A stretch of 51,479 nucleotides of DNA, from assembly GCA_012064415.1 (NCBI GenBank), contig SSNU01000062.1, positions 1 through 51,479 on the forward strand, given 5' to 3'. Both the position numbers and the translations under genes were made by a program. The stretch is from Gyrodactylus bullatarudis. Its lineage: Eukaryota; Platyhelminthes; Monogenea; Gyrodactylidea; Gyrodactylidae. Shown here piece after piece: positions 39,301 through 46,400 of the stretch (the first letter of the stretch is position 1; each line of letters starts with the position of its first letter). The notes under the pieces were generated by a model that was not told the origin of the DNA, made no database searches, and saw only the letters and a program-made list of their open reading frames with translations.

Positions 39301-39919
39301 TTCAATGCAATTCAGTAAAGACAAAGTGATGGAATATTTCACTTGACAAAAGGCTTTCAGTAATAAATCCAAGATGAATTTCAGCTTACTCATTGCTAGA
39401 GAGAAAAAAAGAATAATAATAGCAACAAATAAACTGAGGATTATCCTATCTAGTTTTTTATGACTGTCTGGTGTACATCTCAACCTTAAAAAATAAAAGT
39501 TTTGAGGTCAAAGAATCAAAGCAAACTCAAAGAGAGAAAAAATCTCTTGACCATTTTGAAGATGAAATAAGACTCAAAAGAGAATCACGCCTTCACAGAT
39601 CAGAAATAATTGTTTATAAGGTTTGTTAAAAAAACAACAGAATAGTATCAATTATATATAAGACAAGTTAGAGTAATTATTGAACACTCACCCCGTATCA
39701 TCGATAAAGTTGATTTCGGTGGATAGCTCCTTATTATGTGAAGATTGTTGATCAGCTGTAGAATGAAAAACAACATCATAAAAGGAATCATGTAGTAACT
39801 TGATAAAGGAGGAACAAACTCTTTTTCTGAAAATTGTTTATGATTTTAGTAAGCTTTTGAACGTCATGATTCTTTGTGGCTGTGATAATCTCAGCCTTGT
39901 TCAGGAGCTTAAGTTTCAT
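12216..39919 (-). CDS. Caskin: Caskin-like scaffold protein: ankyrin repeats plus tandem SAM domains (whole gene)
   Basis: Rebuilt CDS: joined minus-strand exons 39820-39919, 39692-39755, 33739-34018, 25285-25718, 25086-25221, 19360-19738, 15433-15482, 15170-15295, 14854-15108, 14401-14766, 14201-14339, 13119-13388, 12562-12696, 12352-12394 and 12216-12300. All phases agree and the total is 2862 nt, 953 aa. Ankyrin repeats span about residues 8-200, a polar low-complexity linker follows, SAM1 is at about 658-718, SAM2 at about 731-790, and the tail is unstructured. The back-to-back SAM pair, joined by a short linker and ending in ITKLGHQKKL, is the Caskin hallmark. Caskins are neuronal scaffolds whose SAM tandem polymerises and which bind CASK or LAR phosphatases. 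I do not find the SH3 domain that vertebrate Caskins carry after the ankyrins. Exact first and alternative exons are inferred. Confidence 0.85.
12352..12394 (-). CDS. Caskin: Caskin-like 43-nt micro-exon
   Basis: Bounded by CTTGCAG (acceptor) and GTGAGT (donor). It fits phase 1 in and phase 2 out, and reads DLTVLQNSLLPLPY. Too short for ordinary ORF finding; supported by exact phase agreement with both neighbours. Confidence 0.75.
12562..12696 (-). CDS. Caskin: Caskin-like exon, polar C-terminal region
   Basis: Acceptor TTTCAG, donor G|GTAAAA, phase 1 to phase 1, 135 nt. Encodes a charged stretch with MATNFPRLPPKQF, typical of the low-complexity proline-containing C-terminal half of Caskins, here much shorter than in vertebrates. 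Confidence 0.75.
13119..13388 (-). CDS. Caskin: Caskin-like exon, end of SAM2 and following linker
   Basis: Acceptor TTTAAG, donor ACAG|GTAAGA, 270 nt, phase 1 in and out. It begins with HQKKLILAIEYMNKVIKL, the last helix of SAM2, completing GITKLG of the preceding exon across the splice. The rest is polar and proline/serine/asparagine-rich (VVEPTNPT near its end). Confidence 0.88.
14201..14339 (-). CDS. Caskin: Caskin-like exon, SAM2 domain
   Basis: Acceptor CGTCTAG, donor TTGG|GTAATT, 139 nt, phase 0 in and phase 1 out. It reads DLSQWLQSLGLHDQYWK, then INWEDLQDMGITKLG, matching helices 1-5 of the second Caskin SAM (W-L-L-YY and WEDL-IGI pattern). This frame is hidden behind a longer open frame that runs into the preceding intron. 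Confidence 0.92.
14401..14766 (-). CDS. Caskin: Caskin-like exon, poly-serine stretch and SAM1 domain
   Basis: Acceptor CTACCAG, donor CCCAAG|GTGATA, 366 nt, phase 0 on both sides. A serine run (about residues 621-634) precedes SAM1, which reads LYQWICSINLEKYF, then ISEAGYDLATLTKAT and DDLITVGVTNPRDRQ. AGYDL and the L-T-IGVT core match Caskin SAM1. The linker LSMQPLP resembles the short tract joining the two SAMs in the family. Confidence 0.92.
14854..15108 (-). CDS. Caskin: Caskin-like exon, asparagine/serine-rich linker
   Basis: Acceptor TTTTCCAG, donor GGTCAG|GTAAAC, 255 nt, phase 0 both sides. The product is polar (N, S and Q rich; contains SLDSGRGSECTNSD), as expected of a disordered linker before the SAM pair. 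Confidence 0.8.
15170..15295 (-). CDS. Caskin: Caskin-like exon, histidine-containing linker
   Basis: Donor CCAAAA|GTAAAT is clear. The acceptor is most likely CTTCAAG ending at 15296, though CCCCAG nine bases inside would also keep the frame. It reads RTDSSFRINQDIILQRSRD and a short His cluster (HVHHHH). 126 nt, phase 0. Confidence 0.7.
15433..15482 (-). CDS. Caskin: Caskin-like 50-nt exon
   Basis: Acceptor ATTTTAG, donor CCAAT|GTAAGT. Only the frame reading GNSTGVNVQRKDEHAN fits both neighbours (phase 1 in, 0 out). Small and of plain polar composition, so support is mainly from splice sites and phase. Confidence 0.65.
16359..16940. mobile_element. Non-autonomous inverted-repeat element, about 580 bp
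   Basis: Left arm 16359-16447 and right arm 16857-16940 are inverted copies. The outer block is TGAGGTCGTATAC; inner blocks include CTACTTGTAAGCGACA, with scattered substitutions and small indels. The 410-bp interior has no reading frame. The outer ends fade into AT-rich flank, so I cannot define the target duplication. It looks like an aged MITE or deleted DNA transposon within an intron. Confidence 0.72.
17960..18140. repeat. Palindromic PLE-tail repeat with truncated hammerhead segment
   Basis: The left half (AAAATTAGTTTTATAATAAA and following, to ACTTAGG at 18025) is the reverse complement of the right half at about 18085-18130. Between them is GTGAAGACAATCACGGTCGAAACGTTTGG split over 18030-18058, the same segment as the hammerhead tail at 3534-3590 (minus). 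The 5' core CUGAAGA is missing here, replaced by the inverted arm. The region 3440-3560 is the reverse complement of much of this unit. Confidence 0.65.
18301..18530. repeat. Dispersed repeat, member 1 (partner 29940-30165)
   Basis: Shares with 29940-30165 an ordered series of blocks: TTTATTGAATTGAAAGT, GTGTGGCCAAAAGAAG against GTGGTCGAAAGAAGG, AATTACCTCATTATCGT against AATCTAATTATCGT, GATGAAATTTC and TTCAAAATCC. The order and orientation are the same. No coding content; unknown family. Confidence 0.55.
19360..19738 (-). CDS. Caskin: Caskin-like exon, Gln/His/Pro-rich linker
   Basis: Acceptor ATTTCAG; donor TTGCAGA|GTGAGT, 379 nt, phase 0 in and 1 out. The product is strongly Q, H, N and P rich, including PPPPPQPMSL, and is probably disordered; the proline run could bind SH3, WW or EVH1 partners (inference). 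The frame stays open about 35 nt beyond the donor to a stop, but the GTGAGT donor and the phase of the next exon favour splicing. Confidence 0.78.
19745..22090 (-). other. Caskin-like intron, no further exon seen
   Basis: AT-rich, several short frames in both directions without motifs, and a short CA-rich patch near 20170. At about 21722 on the minus strand a lone GGGTTCGATCTCC resembles a tRNA B box but has no cloverleaf. Confidence 0.4.
22101..22349 (-). CDS. Caskin: Probable alternative first coding exon of the Caskin-like gene (short isoform)
   Basis: The frame begins ATG at 22349 with in-frame stops just upstream and no good acceptor before it. It runs 83 codons (start MSHRIIYEHLPDGF) and ends at TACGAA|GTATGT in phase 0. 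The exon at 19738 also starts in phase 0, so it can be joined either to this exon or directly to 25086-25221. Composition is less AT-rich than the flanks, as in the other exons. A TATA/CCAAT block lies 50-130 bp upstream. The resulting protein (698 aa) would keep both SAMs but lack ankyrins. An internal acceptor (for example CTCGAG at about 22301) making it an ordinary exon is less likely. Confidence 0.65.
22385..22485 (-). promoter_or_regulatory. Promoter-like block: two CCAAT boxes and TATA-like element
   Basis: On the minus strand two CCAAT pentamers lie at 22482-22478 (AGCCAATCA) and 22453-22449 (GACCAATGA), 29 bp apart, close to the roughly three-helical-turn spacing seen in paired NF-Y sites. 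A TATA-like AT run (AATAAAATATTTAAAATAAT) sits at about 22424-22405, and the ATG of the putative short-isoform exon at 22349. The order and distances suit a start near 22385. AT-rich DNA gives TATA-like runs by chance, so the CCAAT pair carries most weight. Confidence 0.5.
22490..25080 (-). other. Caskin-like intron, no supported exon
   Basis: I looked in particular for the SH3 domain expected after the ankyrins in vertebrate Caskins and found no candidate. A short polypurine run (GAAAGAAGGAAAGAAAGAAA) occurs near 24185. Confidence 0.4.
25086..25221 (-). CDS. Caskin: Caskin-like exon, polar linker
   Basis: Acceptor ATACAATAG, donor AGCCTT|GTAAGT, 136 nt, phase 2 in and 0 out. It reads through NNSASLEDITLCDKKYSMSK to TPTQRNCSL. 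The 63-bp intron before it, and exact phase agreement with the GG left over from the preceding exon, support it. Confidence 0.75.
25285..25718 (-). CDS. Caskin: Caskin-like exon, last ankyrin repeat and Asn/Ser-rich linker
   Basis: Acceptor CCATTTAG, donor GATGG|GTAAAT, 434 nt, phase 0 in and 2 out. The start VKMLFKSNADVHTKNQMNQ and SALDLAASRDAKNVINFLL form the end of one ankyrin repeat and a further repeat. They match the Caskin pattern VVRLLL..N..TALD..REIKQLL. The remainder is N/S-rich (SLNNNNSNKGSNQ). Confidence 0.88.
26428..26520 (+). repeat. Diverged PLE-tail fragment with hammerhead-like segment
   Basis: UUGAUGAG, then AUCAUCACCGUGAAAACGUUU and a trailing GGAUC, followed by GAATGGCCGAGAATCCGAGTA split over 26478-26500. 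The order matches the 3534-3590 and 18030-18070 copies (ATCACCGTTGAAACG, then GGCTGAGAATTCTAA). The core C of CUGAUGA is U and GAAA is GAAAA, so a working ribozyme is unlikely. Confidence 0.55.
27555..27650. repeat. Dispersed repeat with GGATCACCAATAGAGAAAGAG core, member 1
   Basis: TTTTTCAGGATCACCAAT and AGAGAAAGAGACC are the reverse complement of 38246-38275, and related stretches occur at about 38070-38105 and 50095-50160. Members share CCTGAAAAAT, TTGATTCCTCTCA and a downstream CGCGCCA. Family unknown; non-coding. Confidence 0.55.
28399..28492. repeat. Hairpin repeat with 13-bp perfect arms
   Basis: TAGACATTCAACC at 28399-28411 and GGTTGAATGTCTA at 28480-28492 are perfect reverse complements around 68 bp, which contain a second nested pair GGTTAT and ATAACC. 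It may be a small MITE. Confidence 0.5.
29524..29556. repeat. Inverted CCAAT pair, TCTGATTGGTC and GACCAATCAGA
   Basis: A perfect 11-bp inverted repeat with an 11-bp spacer. The AACCAATCAGA block also recurs in the 2.2-2.6 kb repeats, so this may be repeat-derived, not regulatory. Confidence 0.45.
29940..30165. repeat. Dispersed repeat, member 2 (partner 18301-18530)
   Basis: Same block order as 18301-18530, including ATTGAATTGAAAGTGCGA and AATTATCGTTTGGGAGCTGAA. It accidentally contains a 98-codon open frame (30021-30317). Since the partner copy is not open and no motif is present, I treat the frame as chance. Confidence 0.55.
30819..30921. ncRNA. 103-nt hairpin, pre-miRNA-like or tiny MITE
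   Basis: The arms begin ATAGTCTCAAGA and end TCTTGAGACTAT; inside these are GGCAATTCAGTTAA and TTAACTGAATTGCC. They pair over about 37 nt with one 2-nt bulge and a few mismatches, around a loop of about 27 nt. Size and shape suit a pre-miRNA in a host-gene intron, but such symmetry is also typical of small palindromic repeats. The sequence alone cannot separate them. Confidence 0.35.
33739..34018 (-). CDS. Caskin: Caskin-like exon, central ankyrin repeats
   Basis: Acceptor TTTCACAG, donor GAAGTG|GTACGT, 280 nt, phase 2 in and 0 out. It reads SPLLHYAI, then VDINLQDGRKQQTPLHVAAR, then GNLPIVDLLL, IDQRDSSGNTPLMLAAENNN and LEV. This is one complete repeat flanked by two partial ones with the usual TPLHxAA and GNxxVVxLLL signatures. 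An unusually long insert (about 13 residues, PDDYETKRVERSF) lies in the first repeat. Confidence 0.93.
34085..34446 (+). pseudogene. Ty3/gypsy retrotransposon remnant: integrase C-terminus and 3' end of pol
   Basis: Plus strand, opposite to the host gene and 70 bp outside its ankyrin exon. VWIIVNNEVKKVSI, then after a frameshift DRVKLARF, resembles the gypsy integrase end that usually reads VSIDRLKPA. Further on YPRRSARIKKM and SSTSKGGQC in another frame give the typical basic tail before the polypurine tract (AAGGGAGGG at 34435-34443). Frameshifts show decay. Only the last few hundred bases of the element remain. Confidence 0.68.
34447..34651 (+). mobile_element. Probable 3' LTR of the Ty3/gypsy remnant
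   Basis: It begins TGTAAAG directly after the purine tract and ends CCTACA, giving TGT...ACA ends over 205 bp. An AATAAAA signal lies at about 34579 and AATAAA again near 34636. No second LTR in the window allows a check of the boundaries, so the 3' limit is tentative. Confidence 0.5.
34654..34830 (+). other. Coding-like patch after the LTR, unidentified
   Basis: An open frame reads LSYLEHTVPQGWVLIVTPAK and then VSVATTSAVKDSKDN before a TGA at 34828-34830. Composition is less AT-rich than the surroundings. It could be debris of the same or another retroelement. I do not recognise it. Confidence 0.25.
35398..35691 (-). other. Unassigned 97-codon open frame within the 5.7-kb Caskin-like intron
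   Basis: It opens with ATG at 35691 (MKLLGPGDKFQIRKNIRAPQ) and has a plausible charged composition (VFSKKGEETSENV). The exons on both sides join in phase without it, so it is not needed by the host gene. It could be a mobile-element piece or chance. Confidence 0.25.
35700..39685 (-). other. Caskin-like intron, remaining part
   Basis: No exon or RNA gene seen. Members of the dispersed CGCGCC repeat lie at about 38050-38110 and 38140-38350. Confidence 0.45.
38140..38350. repeat. Dispersed repeat, partly inverted relative to 49985-50200
   Basis: ACTTCCTATTTTTCGACCAT and GGATGATCCGAAATCA are reverse complements of 49988-50062. The following TGGTGATCCTGAAAAAT, TTGATTCCTCTCA, TTGAAAT and AAAATCGCGCCA match 50098-50190 directly. 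One of the two loci is thus internally inverted. Confidence 0.55.
39692..39755 (-). CDS. Caskin: Caskin-like exon 2, start of ankyrin array
   Basis: Acceptor TTCTACAG, donor ACGGG|GTGAGT, 64 nt. It reads DQQSSHNKELSTEINFIDDT and completes a glycine codon with the next exon, giving INFIDDTGSPLLHYAI, a classic ankyrin turn and helix start. Phase 1 in and 2 out. Confidence 0.85.
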
Positions 39920-39979
39920 GTTAAAGGCATTGATTGAGCTATTAGTCAATTTTGAATGATTTGAAATAGCGTATATATC
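39820..39979 (-). CDS. Caskin: Caskin-like first identified exon, with likely start codon at 39919
   Basis: A strong acceptor (pyrimidine tract then CTGTTTAG ending at 39980) precedes an open exon whose only ATG is at 39919-39917. From it MKLKLLNKAEIITATKNHDV and QKLTKIINNF read like the capping helix pair before an ankyrin array, comparable with the N-terminus of Caskins (short leader, then AVKAED-type helix). The donor is AAAAAGA|GTTTGT, a less common variant. The acceptor implies an upstream, probably untranslated exon. The 20 codons before ATG are also open, so a longer N-terminus is possible. Coding part 100 nt. Confidence 0.72.
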
Positions 39980-39980
39980 C

Positions 39981-40290
39981 TAAACAGAAATGATAAAACA
40001 AAATAGATAATTTAACATAACCATAAATTGGAAAAAAATGTGAATTATAATGATTATAAAGATTGCCGCTTAATATTTTGTATATCGTAAGCTACTTTAA
40101 AAACATGTTGGTATAAAAAACGTTTATAATTTTGTAATAAAGTTTGTATTATTATTCATAACTACTTCAAAGTAAGTATGTAACTCAAAAGAAAATTACA
40201 TTGCAATTAATTTCATTGGATAATAGGACTTTTCCTCTCAGCTATTTATATTTTTTCTATTTGGCGTTTATCATTCCCCGTAGTTTCTGA
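39981..40290. promoter_or_regulatory. Head-to-head intergenic region, possible shared promoter
   Basis: It separates two divergent genes. On the plus strand TATTTATA (40243-40250) lies 41 bp before the channel ATG and is a candidate TATA box, though very close. ATTGG at 40215-40219 is a CCAAT box on the minus strand. The transcription start of the Caskin-like gene must lie upstream of the acceptor at 39980, so it may fall here or overlap the channel gene. Confidence 0.35.
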
Positions 40291-40483
40291 ATGATTCCTT
40301 CTGATAATTGTTATTTTTGGATCTTCCTGATTCTGATTTCATTTAGTCATTCAGAGGTTAAAGAGGCTATCGCTTCCAACGACCATGATTACAAAAAGAA
40401 TGAGACAACTTTTGTAGCCATTATCGACCAAATTCTCAACGGTTACGATCACAGAATACGCCCAGACTTTCATTCTCTCGACA
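40291..40483 (+). CDS. Channel exon 1: signal peptide and N-terminal helix
   Basis: ATG at 40291, then [20 protein letters not shown], a good signal peptide. A likely glycosylation site NET follows, then [17 protein letters not shown], the N-terminal helix and loop typical of GABA/glycine subunits (YDxRIRP). Donor GACA|GTAAGT, phase 1. Confidence 0.9.
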
Positions 40484-43400
40484 GTAAGTACCCATTCTAA
40501 TTCTATCACCTTTCTATTTGCCCAGATAATAAACCAGTCGGAATTTATGTCACAATGCATGTGGCCAGTCTGAGCACAATTTCCGAAGTTAACATGGTAA
40601 GTTTATTCCTCTGATTGATACGTCTCTAATGGACTTTTGCCTAATTCCTCTTTGGGGAAAGCTTCTATAGTCGACATGAATAATTTTACATAAAATTATT
40701 GTAATGAGTATATTAAAGAGTATGATTGACAATCATTACGATAGAAAATATTTCAAACGTTGATGATGATTTCCCGCAGGATTACACTATGGAATTGTAT
40801 TTCCGCCAAAATTGGCGGGATAAAAGATTATCATTCGACAGACTCTTCCACGATAAGGAGTCCATTAATGGGACAGTGATTTCCGTGAATGCTGATGTTA
40901 TTGACAAAATTTGGCGGCCCGATACATTCTTTGCCAATGCCAAAAGTGTCGAATTCCACATGGCCACAACGAGGAATGCGTTCCTGAGAATCTCGAGCAA
41001 CGGTCAAGTGACCTACAGCCTTAGGTGAGAATTAAATATCATTTTGTATTTATCCTGATGCATTTTAACTGGCCAATAAGAACTCAAGTACAGAGATCTT
41101 CTAAACGATTAAGCCTGAGAATATGAATGAGTTTTACGATCTGAAATTAAAAAGGATTATTGATTTATATAACTATAAGAAACCATGATAGCGAACATTT
41201 TAAAATGCTCTTTAGATCATATTAATCAATCTTTATCAGGACTGATCCCTGAATAGGTGATTAGTTTAAGCTAAAAATTCGAAATTCTAATGAATATAAA
41301 TGAATTAATTATGTTTTCCTAATCGATTTAGTATTCATAATACAGTACACTTCATTAGATACTTTTGACGAACAAAATAAATAATTTTATGAGTTCCTAT
41401 GAGTTCTCTTTCTAGAGAAAGTTTTTTTACGATACATATCTATATCCATATCTATTGTATATTATACAATGAATAGTATTAGATACTCAAGATACAATTT
41501 CCACAATCGAAAAGGGGATACATAAAAATCTGGTACTTTATGCTTCTTCATCAACATCATATTCCACTCTTCCACGTCATTTTATTGTATTATTTCTCAA
41601 AAAACTTTGAGCAAGGACAAATACGTTGGAGAATCAAGGTGCAATATTTTTACCGGGAATGGCCATACAGTTTGTGTTGTTTAATGACAAACTTTTTATA
41701 TCTCTTTACTACCTTCCAGTGTAGGAAAAATGTAAATAAAATTAAACTTTTTTATTCTTGAAACCCCGAGAGAATTTATTTCATTATCAATATTTTCCTG
41801 AAGAATGGTTAATTTCGATAACAGAGGCTCATAAAAAAACTTTGTCTACTGTAACAGATACATTTTTTTGTTCTTTAAATTTCAAATGTATCATGTTTTC
41901 TTTATTTCCCCAGATCGATCAGATCAGGCGAAAACACACATTAGGAATCCTAATTTAGGATATACAATCAATCTTTGAAATTTTAATCCCATCTGATGCT
42001 AACAATACTCAGGATTTTATTTTAGTTAATTTAGTTCTTTCGTTTTTATTAAATCTGATTGCACCCTTTTCAGAACTCTCGTGAGCTATTCTACTCTCGA
42101 AACAGTCCAAAAAATATCTCTTTATATAGTCTTTTGGCTTTCAATTAGAAACTATAAGGACCAGTTTTGTTTGTTTTTTTTTTTCCCCATAAATCTTGTA
42201 CAGCATCAATGATGGCTATTGTGGTTGCTTATTGTGGTCGTAGATAAATCTACAGCTGTATGAATTATTAACTCATTATCTTACTTTTATAGCATGAAGA
42301 TTATCTTATTGTAAACTTAATTAGTCTATATTAATCCAAAATAAGGTGATCATTGATCATTAAATTAACTCACTGAATAATATTTTACTACTATGGATGG
42401 ATGTGATGTAGCTAATAATACGTATTGAACTGACAATTCGTACTTGAGTATAAATTATAATTAGCAGGGATTGCTCTGTTTATTCGTACTGAAATGGCAG
42501 AGGAGAATACAACGCATAGACCAAGGGTAGGCTAAATAATTTCTGTATCAATTAAAGTTATAATTGACATTTTTCTCCGGGAAACACAACGAGGCCAGGA
42601 GGTGTTGAAACGAAAAAAAACTCCAAAAATATTTTCAACTAGAGCTCTAAATTTTGATCGACTTTGAGGAATTCGAGGTTAACAGAAATTCCTCATCATT
42701 GCCGGAAATGGAACCATTGAACTTTTTGATTATCACGAAGGGGAATGACCCATAATGAATTTAGAAGTACCTTTTCTTTGAAAAAAAACAAATATTTTCC
42801 TGACATTCCGGAGAAAAATACATTGAGTTTTTTTGTAAAGATTGTAAATTCTCATTTTCATGTCGACCAGCTTTAGTTAGTACAGTTTTGCCTGCTATCT
42901 CGTATTGAAAAGATCAACTCGAAATTTATTTTTAATAGAGAGAGTCAGATTTTTCTAACATCTGGATGTGCAAAGCTCATTTTAAAGTAAATTTCTCAAC
43001 GTATAAAAAGTTCCTATTAAACCATGTAAAATTCAAATTTTAATACCCCAAATTGCAATTGAAAATGACGATTTTTGATTTAGCGCCAACTATTTTCAAT
43101 GAATTTTTCTACTACAATCGATTTAAATCCAAATTTCAAGTCATTTAAAGCAATTTTAAATAGAAATTGGTATTTTTAATCAGCACTGCATATTCTTGTG
43201 AAAAATTCCGATCAACTTGAGAGATGCTGAAGATGTTTGGGAAAATGGGATTTTGGGGTAACATAGAATTTAAAATTTGGAATTTAAATTTCTTAAATGA
43301 CATTTTCCAAGTTAGATTCGCATTGTTTGGAAAATAAAATATTTGACTCGCCCTAATGTTTATGTAATAAAATTAATCCTCCAGGATTCTTTTATTGAAG

Positions 43401-46400
43401 TAAGAGATTTTTAGTCAAAGTGGAATTGTAATGTGTAGATTCGACTGTTTAAAAGTATCTTTTTCTTTTGTCCCAATCACATGTACAATGCATACACATT
43501 GTGTAAAGGTAGGAAATATATCTTTTTCTTCTTGTTACTTGACAAATCACTTTGGATCATCTTGGGATTTTGTGTCAATACAGTACAGAATTAGTAAAAG
43601 CATAAAAGGGGAATTTGAAAGTGAAATCACTGTGATTGTGTTGTATTTCTGCTTCGAGTGACATTGAATACAATAAAAAAATGTGTAATAATAATTTTAT
43701 TGATCACTAGAGAATCAATCAATGATTCAAACTGTATGTGTGTAATTCCAATACAAAAGGATAAGAAGAAGGAATTCAGATTTATTACACATTTGTAGAG
43801 AACTTTTCACAAAGAAAAAAAATAGATTTTTGTATTCCACTAGGGAATTGGCGGGATCATTTGACGATTTGTAAAAATATACACGCAAAGGGCTAATCAA
43901 AAAGCCAAGTGATTCGCATTTGCAGATAGTGTCACAGGGTTGGGCCAAATTACAATTTTTGTTACTTTTGTATGATTGAATTTGAGGACCCCTAATTCCC
44001 TTTTTTGGTTCCGCTTTGTAATGCAAAATTTTATATACAGTATTGCATGTATGGTCACTTTTTCCCGTGTTGAAATTTAACCCTTTCACAATATTAGCTA
44101 AACGAAGAAACTTTTGATGGAACTTCTCATTGATTTCATGTATAAAAAATATACCTTGTTTTGGATTAACTATTTAGCTTCTACGGAAATTAATCTTATC
44201 ATCTCTGAACATTGATAAGTTTAATAATTTCGATCAAAAAGAATCATGAATTAAGGAATTCTACTTCCTTCGGAAAAAGTTTAAATATCTATGGCATTCT
44301 TATGCCTGGCTAGCAAGAATATATCCTGATAGCAAACTTGGATAGTTTGTGATATGCTATCGAAAAATAATCAGTTTGAAAGGGTTGATCGAAAGGGTTA
44401 ATAATTTCAGTCATGGTTAGTCCTCCCTGTGCTGAATGATATTTATTTTACAATTATAGTTACAATTTTATAAAATCTGTTTTTGATTTCTCATGTGTAT
44501 TTTCATTCAGGACTATTCCTTGTATTGACTAAAATTTTAATCTTGTAAATTTTCTGAATCATTTCAAAATATTATATATTCTTAATATTTGCTCGGTGCT
44601 TTGATAAACATAGGAATCGACTTCATTACTAGCTATCAGACAGAAATTCAACATTTAGAAATCTCATATGTTAAGCTGGGCCGCTTAGAAATTAGAAAAA
44701 TACTACTAATGTAAATTGCAATGCAGATTTAAATTCGAGTCAATACAAATCAGTACTTGGGAATAGTCCTGAATGAAAATACACATGAGACAGCTACCTC
44801 TTTAAAGAAACTAAGAGAATTTTGAGGCATTATTTTGAAAGGAAACTATCACCAAGACAACCAAAGACATGCTATTTCATCAAATCTAATAATCTCTACC
44901 TTGCTTGGATCATCTCGAGAATCTGCTTTGGGAAATTTAGTAATATTTCATACACTCCTAAACGAGGCAAACAATGATTCATTTCGTGTGTAAATATAGG
45001 ATTTATTAACCCTTTTTTGGCGCCAAACTTAGTCCCTTTATAAAGTCAAAACTTATTTATTGAATTGTATTCTAAGAAGAGGAGACAATTCGAAAACCCC
45101 TGGCGCCATTATTAATTCCGAAGTAAAAAGAGTTAGAAAATCTTGCCTTATAAAATTAAAATAAGTTAGTATGAAAAATGGGAATTTTACAAACCAATGA
45201 ACTTTTGAAGATCCAAAATACCTGAATGTATACGATTCTATCATCAGTTTTCTTGTCTAAATTTTGATCACTCTATATCGACAAAAATTTTCAAAATTAT
45301 GTTTTATCATATATCTGCAGATCAGTTTTGTGCGCCAAAAATCCATGGTGGGAATTCAAATCACGAAATAATAATTCACTTCATCTACCTCTAACCATAA
45401 AATCCTAGAATTTTCATCAAAATTATTCTCTATTATATTTATTAACTAGGCTAACTGTTACTGCAACCTGTCCAATGGATCTGACCTACTTTCCAATGGA
45501 CTCACAGATTTGCACTCTAGAAATTGAAAGTTGTAAGTCTTTGAATGGCAATGCCAGAAGTGTGAGGGGCAACTTAGTTCTTTTAATTTCAGTCGGATTC
45601 ACAACCAAAGACATTATATATGTCTGGGCAGACGAATCGAGTGTAAGTCTAGACAAGAATCTGAAATTGCCCCAGTATGAGATGATTGGTAATCCCCTGA
45701 TAAACTCAACTATTCAAGTTTTAACCACGGGTATGTTCTTCACACATTTCTCTAAATCTTTACGAATCTCTAGGCAATTACTCTCGACTCAAGGTACACT
45801 TTCATTTCAAGCGTAGCCTTGGCTATTATCTCATTCAGATTTACTTACCAAGCACTCTTATCGTTGTAATATCCTGGGTCTCGTTTTGGTTAAAGCCAGA
45901 CGCTGTCCCGGCCAGAGTCGGTCTCGGCATAACAACCATCCTCACAATGACCACATTAATTTCCAGTACGAATGCTGCTCTTCCGAAGATTTCCTATCTC
46001 AAGTTTGTCTGGAAAATATTAAAAGATTAACTTCAAACTAAACTGCTAGAATTAATATTAATCATTATATCATCCTTTAAGAGGAAACTCTTGGGAAATT
46101 CAATTTCCTTGTTGTTCCAATGGTTTTTCTTCTGATCATTAATAATTAAATAAATAAATGCAAATGGTACAAGAGACTGATAGAGAAACCATAAACTGGT
46201 AGAAACAGGGTGTATGATAATTTCAAATATTTAAAAAAATGTGTTCCATGTACATTGTACAATGTAAAATCTAGAATGAATGTGTCTGTAAACGAGGAAA
46301 TAATTAAATCATTACATGATGAAGAAGCTGTCAATTTCTTCCATTTTCTCCATCATCAGAAATGGTCTCTCTATTCAATGAATAGTATTAGAGGATGGCT

